From: Monodelphis domestica
Lineage: Eukaryota; Chordata; Mammalia; Didelphimorphia; Didelphidae
Reading direction: 5' to 3'
DNA: 64,000 nt
Assembly: GCF_027887165.1 (NCBI RefSeq)
Contig: NC_077230.1
Location: forward strand, 346,327,989-346,391,988
How positions within the stretch are numbered: position 1 is the stretch's first letter; each line of letters opens with the position of its first letter. Positions 57,173 through 64,000 of the stretch are shown piece after piece. The notes beneath the pieces are model-generated. The model worked only from the letters and a program-made list of their open reading frames with translations. It did not search any database and was not told where the DNA came from. Position numbers and translations under genes: made by a program.

Positions 57173-57337
57173 GAAAACTGTATTTGGGAAACAAATGTTT
57201 CAAATTAAAACTGCTGGTGTCTTAAATGTCTTAAATGGATTTTATTTGGAAGAACTTCTAAAATTAATTTGGTCAAAAAACACCATTTCTACTCACTGAG
57301 GAACTTTGAGCTTGAAATACATTGACTAAAACATGGT

Positions 57338-57542
57338 GGGGAAGAAGCTAAGTGGCTCAATGAATCGAGAGCTAGACCCAGAGATGGGAGGTCCTGGGTT
57401 CAAATCTGACCTCAGACACTTCCCAGCTGTGTGGCACTGGGCAAGTCACTTAACCCCCATTGCCTAGCCCTTACCATTCTTCTGCTTTGGAACCATTACA
57501 TGGTATTGATTCTAAGACAGAAAGCAAGAATTAAAAATAAAA
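57338..57542 (+). repeat. MAR1 SINE
   Basis: GAAGCTAAGTGGCTCAATGA runs to GGTATTGATTCTAAGACAGA and an A-rich end. Confidence 0.88.
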
Positions 57543-58682
57543 AATAACCATAAGTAGTCCAGGGGATGTTGATAAGAAAGAGTTCAATAATTCAAAAATC
57601 TCTTCTTTCTTAGGTGTTACATGTTCCTTTCATTGCTACAGACTGCAACCTCTCCCTACCTTGGGAGATGATGTTCTTAACTTTTTATAGACAAAAAAGA
57701 ATCCATCTTCTGATCACCAAACCTGAGAGGATACCCCAAAATAACAGGAAATATAGCCTCAAAGATACTTTGTAATTCACATGATATAGAAAAGTAATAG
57801 AAGTAAATGGGATATGCTCAGAGGGAACATTATAGTAGCTCATAGATGGGTATTACTAACAATGGTATCTTTCTGACAGCTTTCTATTTTAACTAATTTA
57901 TTTTGCTAACAACACGCTTAGGTGTTTCTATGTTGCTAAAGTATGTGTGCTCTTAAAATGTAAATACAATAAAATTTAAATTGCACAATCTTTTAAAATA
58001 ATCATCATTTTAAGTTGGCTTGCCCTCTAAATGTTGGTGCCCTGAGGCAAAGCCCCAGTTACCAAGACCTTTTTTATGGTTCTAGTGGTGAATATCTCCA
58101 AATTCAGCAAAACTGATTTTCAAATTACACACACACACACATAGAGTTCAAGCCTTTCCCATTTGGTGGGATCATCCATAGTTTTCACTGGAATGAAGCC
58201 TTTAAGTTGCCATCATTAAATAGTAGAGGAAGACAAATAGAGAGAAGAGCAAGAATTATTCTCAGAAAAAAAATTATTCTCAGAAAAAATAAAAAAGGAT
58301 GGGGAAGTATCTTACACAAAAAAAAAGAATTGGGTGTATTTTACATCAAAACAATTGTTTGTAAAAATATTTTAAGCATCTGTATAATCATTTTTTTTTT
58401 AATTTAAGAAGGAAAAATATCACTATATGACTAGCACTGGTATTTTCCCACATAACTCCTATTTGCATGAAACAGTGTAGAAAATATAAACATATTGCCA
58501 CCACAAAAATACTCCATATAGAAAATGATATGACTACTATTAAAAGAGAGAGAAAACAAACTTTCCTGAGCAGTACATATGATACACATGAATGATTTTT
58601 GGTTCCAGACTTTTGGAGAGTGATAGAATAAGCACTGGATTTGGAGTCAGGGAAACCTACATTCAAATACCGGCTCTGCCGA

Positions 58683-58868
58683 TTTTTTTTTTAAACCCTT
58701 ATCTTTTTAATATCAATTCTAAGACAGAAGAGCAGGGAGAACCAGGCAATCAAGGTTAAGTGACTGATTCAGGGTCACAAAGTTAGGAACTGTCTGAGGC
58801 CAAATTTGAACCTAGGTCCTCTTCACTCCTACCCTAGTGCTCTATCTACTGTGTTACTTAGCTTCCCC
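58683..58868 (-). repeat. MAR1 SINE, antisense
   Basis: TTTTTTTTTAAACCCTTATC runs to CTACTGTGTTACTTAGCTTC. It is preceded by a separate MIR-like head (about 58620-58680). Confidence 0.85.
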
Positions 58869-59578
58869 TTCGGGCAACTTTAGCTGTGGAAATATCTTAA
58901 GCAAATTCTAAAACCTCCCCGTGCTTCAGTTTTACTATCTAGAAAATGAAGGAGGTTGCATTAGTTGATCTCTGAGGCCTTGTTTGACTCTAAATTTATG
59001 ATCCTATAATATATAATTTTGCTGGGAAGATTCTATTGATGAAAAATATTGATGTTGTATTCTACATTTTAAACACAAGCCAGCCAGAAACAATATTTAT
59101 TAATTTAGTATTGTTTTGAATTTAAGTTACTTTAGTTTGGAGAAGGAAATGTCTAAAATCATGTAATATATACAATATCCTTGGATATCTTTTACCCCAA
59201 GGCAATCTGAAGTAACGTTTATAGGAATTCTGAACAAGGAAAAAGTTACCACATGATAAAATACAGATATGATAGGTCAACATTCAAGAAGAACAGTCAC
59301 AGTCTTTAACTAGAACTATTATTTCCCAGATTACTCCCTTTTAAAGAAGAGATTCTTTCCCATGATTGATGCCCTAGTCTTTTCTAATGGGAAAAAAGTG
59401 CCCTGCCTTTAGTTGGGTTATAGTGCCAACATTTTCACCTAGAAAGGTCCTTAACTAGACAAGAGGTATTTTTTGTTCTAAATTTGGTTTACACATTTTC
59501 CTAAAGGGAGAGAAGTTCAAAAAGAATTTGAGGCTGGAGAAATTTTTTTTTAAATTTTCATAAAAACTAAAAATGAAG

Positions 59579-59771
59579 GGGTTTTGTTGTTGCTATTTTT
59601 AAATTCTTATCTTCCATCTTAGAATCAATACTGTATATTGGTTCTGAGGCAGAAGAGTGGTAAGGGCTAGGCCATGGAGGTTAAGTGAATTGTCCAGGGT
59701 CACACAGTTAGGAAATGTCTGAGGCCAGATTTGAACCCGTCTCTCAATCCACTGAGCTACCCAGCTGCCCC
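59579..59771 (-). repeat. MAR1 SINE, antisense, with target duplications
   Basis: CTAAAAATGAAG occurs at 59567-59578 and 59772-59783 around the copy. Confidence 0.9.
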
Positions 59772-59814
59772 CTAAAAATGAAGTTTTTAATAGGCTTCTA
59801 CTACTCTCAGGATG

Positions 59815-60040
59815 AGGCAGCTAAGGGGCACTAAGAAGTGCCTAGAGTCAGGAAGACTCATCTTCCAGATGAGTCAAATCTGACCTCAGACACTAGCTGT
59901 GTGAACCTGGACAAGTCACTTAACTCTGTCTACCTCAGTTTCCTTATCTATAAAATGAGCTAGAGAAGGAAATAGCAAACCACTTCATTCTCTTTGCCAA
60001 GAAAACCCAAAGTCAGTCACAAAGAGACTGAGGACTCAAA
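59815..60040 (+). repeat. SINE with RTE/Bov-B-like tail, sense
   Basis: Shortened head, CORE (ACTAGCTGTGTGAACCTGGA), CCTCAGTTTCCTTATCTATA, then TTTGCCAAGAAAACCCAAAG and TCAGTCACAAAGAGACTGAG, the RTE-type 3' end. Confidence 0.8.
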
Positions 60041-60514
60041 CTCCCAGGATCCTGGGCCTCTCTCTTCCTTTCTTATCTCAGTAAACACTTGCCAAACCTA
60101 GTGGGGATCCATTTTGCCCATATACAAGCAGTAACAAAAGACCTTTCTACTGCCAAGTTTCCAAAAGCAAACCTTTGTTTTTCTTGTAATATAGAAGTAA
60201 TTCAGACGGGAATGAACTTGTTTCTTGTTTTTGACTTAGCCTGAACTATCTATATCCAGATTAGTGGAGCCTTAGCTTTTATAGAAAAACACTAAGCAAA
60301 TGGAATTTTTTTCCAAGTGAATATTTACTGGAAAGGAATGAATGTAAGTTAAAAAGTCAATGATACTTTTGTGTATATACTATATACCTGACATAGGATA
60401 TTATGATTTTGTTGAATCTTAAATTTAAAAAAAACTGAAGCTACATATGTTTATATAGACCAAAATGCTTTAGAAAATAAATGTGCTGTTAATTTTGTTC
60501 AGATTAATAAAAAA

Positions 60515-60715
60515 AAATTTTAACTCTTACCTTCCATCTTAGAACCAGTACCATGTATTGGTTCCAAGGCAGAAGAGCAGCAAGGGCCAGGTAATGGAGA
60601 TTAAGTGACTTGTCTAGGGTCTCACAGATAGGAAGTATCTGAGGCCAGATTTGAACCCAGGACCTCCCATCTCTGGGCTTGGCTCTTAATCTACTGAGCC
60701 ACTTAGCTGTGTGTC
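60515..60715 (-). repeat. MAR1 SINE, antisense
   Basis: TAACTCTTACCTTCCATCTT runs to CTACTGAGCCACTTAGCTGT. Confidence 0.88.
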
Positions 60716-60954
60716 CCAATGTGTGGTTTTAATAGTTCTAGTTATAGGATAGAAGAAACACACAAACTAGAAGTCAGAAAGTCTTGGTTTATAGTCTGCC
60801 CCTGCCATTTATTTTTTATGTTGTATTCATATCTTATATCATGATCTTGAACAAGTTACTTCTGGGCTTGTTTTATTACCCATATATAGAGGAATAATGA
60901 TATTTGCCCTTCTCTTACAAGTATTATGAATATCAAATGAAAAAGAAAGTGTGT

Positions 60955-61200
60955 TGTGGTAGAGAGGGTACTGGATTTGGAGGCTGGAAGACCTGAATTC
61001 AAATACTGACTCAGACACTTAGCTGCCTGACCCTGAGCAATTCACTTAATCTCTGAGAACCTCAGTTTCATCATCTGTAAAATAAGGGGCTTGTCTGAAG
61101 TCCCTTCCAGTTCTAAATCTATGATCCTATGAAATAATATTGGTCAAGTGCTTTGTAACAATAAAACCCTGCATAAATGGCAATTCTTATTTTTATCTAA
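60955..61200 (+). repeat. MIR/THER-type SINE
   Basis: GGTACTGGATTTGGAGGCTG, CORE, CAGTTTCATCATCTGTAAAA and TTCCAGTTCTAAATCTATGA. Confidence 0.6.
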
Positions 61201-63260
61201 ATGGCATTGGTACAATTGCTATCCAAGTGGCCACATTAGAAGATGGCTAACTCTTCACAAAACACTGAATTTACATGCGATGTCCACATCTGTAAATCTT
61301 TCACTCTGGAGTTAATGAACTATTTGTTAGTAATTGCTTAGTCTGCTTAGACAATCTGTTTAGAGAAAGTAAAAAAGACAAGAAAGCAATGTTGAGTCCT
61401 TTAACAAAAGATAAAAAGGCTCTTAAAAAGTTTTGTTTAACTGTGGGAGTAAAAACACCAAAGAAGAACAACTGCTTGATTACATGGGTTGAGGGGGATT
61501 TGATTGGGGATATAGACTCTAAATGATCATCCTAGTGCAATCATCAACAACATGGAAATAGATTCTGATCAAGGACACAAGAAAATTTCACATTGGCTGT
61601 GGGGAAGGGTGGGTGGGTGGTAGAGAGGGAAATAATGTGATTATTGTAACCAAGGAATAATGTTCTAAATTGACTAAATTAATTCAAATGGAAAAAAAGA
61701 AATAAAATGTTTAGTTTAGTGAAGTTTGCAAAACTTAAATTAAGTAAACTTAAGTGGATAGTATAATTGGGGGAAGGTGTCCATTATTTCATGTGGGTCC
61801 TTGCTTTAACTGAAAAATCCTTCTATTCGACCCTATTTATTCCTTATCTTATTTTCCCACAGTATCTGCTCCAAATATTTTCTTTTTTCCTCCTCTCTCA
61901 CAAGAGAAACCTAACACTACAAACTCCATTAGATGACACACAATTCTGCATGAGTGCCTGGGATCATCTGGCTCCTTCTGTTCTCCACTCCTCAGAGCTT
62001 CTCAACTTCACATACACTTGTTCCTCTTCTTGGGTCAGAGTAGCTCAGTCCTAAGGCTTGTCACTCCACCTGCTTCCTCAACCCCATTCCCTCCTGCCTT
62101 ACTCTAGCAGGCAAACTTTCTAAAGTGATGTATTTCAAAAAGCGAGTCCAGATACCCAGAAGTTCAAATTACTGGAACAAATATTTATTAATCTATTGAT
62201 TAATAAACGTGCCAAGCTGACCAGGGCAAACCTTCCTAGTGAAAGTTGCACCGAAAATAAGTTACAGTTTTTCTAGGGTTGCACACGCATAAGAGGTAAA
62301 AAGGTAAAATGAGCTCATACAATGTCAGAGAAGGATATATGGCTTTAAAGTACACCGTGAGTGAAATGTAGCCTTAATGATGGGGGCAGAATGACCAGGG
62401 CAAGCAAGCCTTATCATACAGAAGCCAGGTGAGCCATTAGCTGGGGAGGACAGAACATTCCTTTGTATATCTTATCCTCTACCTGATTTATCCCTTCCTT
62501 GAGGGGCCAGCCTTTGGTACTGCTGACCATCTGTTGTTACAGCCTGGGAAAGCACATTCCTTAAGCCTGCTTTCTGTAAGGGAAAGTATACTTTATCGAT
62601 TTATCGATACCTTTGCCAATGGATCAGGACGTTGTTTTACTCTATTTCATCTCTTGTTGCATTTGCAATCTTTCTTTTACTACTGGTTCATGGCTATTTA
62701 CCCATAAACAAGCACAGGTCTCCCCAATTAAGAAAAAAGTTCTACTTTATCCAGGTACCTACCATTGCATCTCTCTCCTCCCTCTGACTGCAAGTTATGA
62801 ATATCCAATGCCTACAATTCTTTACTTCTCACTTGCTCCTCAACCCTTTGCAGTAAGGCTTCTATCCCTATTATTCCACAGAAACTTTTCCCTCAAAGGA
62901 CACCATTGACCTCCTAATCATTACACTTACTAAGTGACCCAACATGTTACTTAGCCTCTCTGAGCCTTGGTTTCCATATCTATAAAATGGTAATAATAGT
63001 ATATAGGTTGTTGTGAGGATTACATACATATATATATAATATTTTGCAAGCCTTGAAGTACTATATAAATGCTATTATTATTTTTGAAGCTGTTTAGTCC
63101 TCATACTACTTGGCCTCTGAAGTTTTGGATGCTGCTGACCATTCTCAAATGTATTCATTTTATCTTCCCTTAGCTTCAGGGAAAAAAAGAAACTCTAGTT
63201 GTCCTCCCACCTAACTATTCCTTTACTGCCTCTCATTTTTACTTCCCAAACCTTAATGTG

Positions 63261-63898
63261 TGTGACTTCTCGGCCTTCGAGAAGCCACAAGGTAGAAAGA
63301 TAGAAAAAGATAGTGGTTTAGGATTCCTCGAGGGGCATGGCGGAGCCAAGTTACAGATATGAGATGGCAGAAATGAGTCAGAAAGCCAGGCCTTATTGAT
63401 TATAATGGAGCCACAGCAATATTCTGATCTTAGGATGACACAAAGGCATCATCCATCCAGAGATCCAAAATTAATACCACACACAGGTCGGAGACATGAG
63501 AGAGAAAAGAAAGTGCCTGGCCGAAGGCCAGGTCCCAGGTGAGAGAGAGAAGGAAAGGAATTAAAGATGGAGCTTGGCCTCTGGCCAAGCAAAGACAGAC
63601 ATAGGTGAGAGCTAAGATCCAAGAGAGGGTGGAGACTGCTGTGGCTCACCTTTTAATCTCTTTGATATGCAAATATGTACAATACGTAGGGATGATTATC
63701 ATTGGTTAACGACAAGGTATAGTTGTGGTTTCTCTTAGCCAGGTGAACACAAAGAAACCTGTTTTCCCACTTAACCTGGGGAAGCTGGGATCAAGGGTCA
63801 GAGGCCTTCCTAGCTATGCACAAGACTGAGCATGCTCTCTTCTAAGCCACTCTGTACATTCTGTTTCCCTTGTCCCTAGATAGGGGTGGACTGCTACA
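63261..63898 (-). mobile_element. Probable LTR fossil (family uncertain)
   Basis: About 640 bp begin TGTGACTTC and end GCTACA on +. Read on minus there is a CCAAT-like AACCAATGATAATC, an octamer-like ATTTGCAT and a TATA-like ATTAAAAGG, then a pyrimidine-rich transcribed part, an order typical of an LTR. I do not see convincing target duplications (ATGTG against TCGTG at best). It contains three short perfect hairpins. It looks like a single LTR with no internal region in the window. Confidence 0.4.
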
Positions 63899-63924
63899 TC
63901 GTGGCTATTTCCCAAGGTTTTGTT

Positions 63925-64000
63925 GTTGAATGAATAAAGCATTAAAAGAATTGTGCTAATATTGTATGATCAACTGTGAACAACTTAGCTGTTCTCAGCA
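63925..64000 (+). repeat. L1-type 3' region fragment, cut by the window end
   Basis: ATTGTATGATCAACTGTGAA and the following TTAGCTGTTCTCAGCA resemble the common marsupial L1-derived 3' segment, a related copy of which is at 31146-31620. Confidence 0.45.

Larger units (their letters stand above)
56311..63260. other. Intergenic DNA downstream of UCP3
   Basis: No gene is recognised here. The region contains six MAR1 or related SINEs (listed separately), an RTE-tailed SINE (about 59.82-60.04 kb) and a MIR-like SINE (about 60.96-61.20 kb). AT-rich unique sequence fills the gaps, and a possible but unconfirmed LTR-like segment lies at 62.1-62.6 kb. UCP2 would be expected on + beyond the window. 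Confidence 0.55.

Noticed and set aside
62129-62640. Possible LTR, minus strand, with AATAAA-like sequence and TG/CA-type borders
   Set aside because: Several alternative borders fit equally poorly, no target duplication is visible and I recognise no family; left unassigned.
63266-63278. CTTCTCGGCCTT, identical to part of the U2 snRNA 5' end
   Set aside because: Similarity stops after about 12 bases and the rest of U2 is absent; chance match.
56311-64000. Search for UCP2 first exons downstream of UCP3
   Set aside because: No carrier motif, GC-rich promoter or matching splice borders are seen; UCP2 is presumably beyond the window.

Overview
This is eukaryotic, and almost certainly marsupial, genomic DNA. 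It is GC-poor, its genes are split into short exons with GT/AG borders, and it is packed with interspersed repeats typical of metatherian genomes: about two dozen CORE-SINE copies of the MAR1 type, SINEs whose 3' tails look like an RTE/Bov-B LINE, an RTE LINE itself, L1, and old L2/L3/CR1 and MIR-like fragments. I cannot fix the species from the sequence alone.

Two host genes lie head-to-tail on the + strand. The 3' end of C2CD3 (centriole and ciliogenesis protein) occupies the left side. A penultimate-type coding exon lies at 157-265. After an intron of about 14 kb comes the terminal exon, with its stop codon at 14533-14535 and an AATAAA signal at 15062. About 3.5 kb further on, a TATA box at 18548 and a short non-coding exon ending in a consensus donor at 18636 mark the probable promoter and exon 1 of UCP3 (mitochondrial uncoupling protein 3). 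The six coding exons of UCP3 are at 32496-32621, 33555-33765, 42723-42923, 47008-47109, 51365-51545 and 54792-54915. They join in phase into an intact 314-residue mitochondrial carrier. The C2CD3-UCP3 order and orientation match human chromosome 11. UCP2, which follows UCP3 in human, is not in the window and should lie beyond 64 kb.

The rest is intron and intergenic DNA shaped by mobile elements. Intron 1 of UCP3 (13.8 kb) holds a Tigger-like DNA transposon (22826-23847) and an antisense RTE LINE (about 27.9-30.75 kb) carrying three nested insertions, one of them a solo retroviral LTR fossil. Intron 3 (9 kb) holds a nearly full-length antisense L1 (35318-41046) with perfect 17-bp target duplications and an open ORF1, followed by a 7SL RNA retropseudogene. 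Intron 5 holds a roughly 310-bp inverted duplication. Intron 6 carries an antisense CR1/L3-type LINE. The last 9 kb, downstream of UCP3, is repeat-rich and ends in an LTR-like fossil and an L1-like fragment.

I found no evidence of a wholly new biological system. The points most worth a second look are the intron-5 inverted duplication, a perfect 19-bp palindrome with a competing pairing in intron 1, the 7SL pseudogene, the segment duplicated on both sides of the C2CD3 terminal exon, and the intron-6 sequence that would encode a short UCP3 form.
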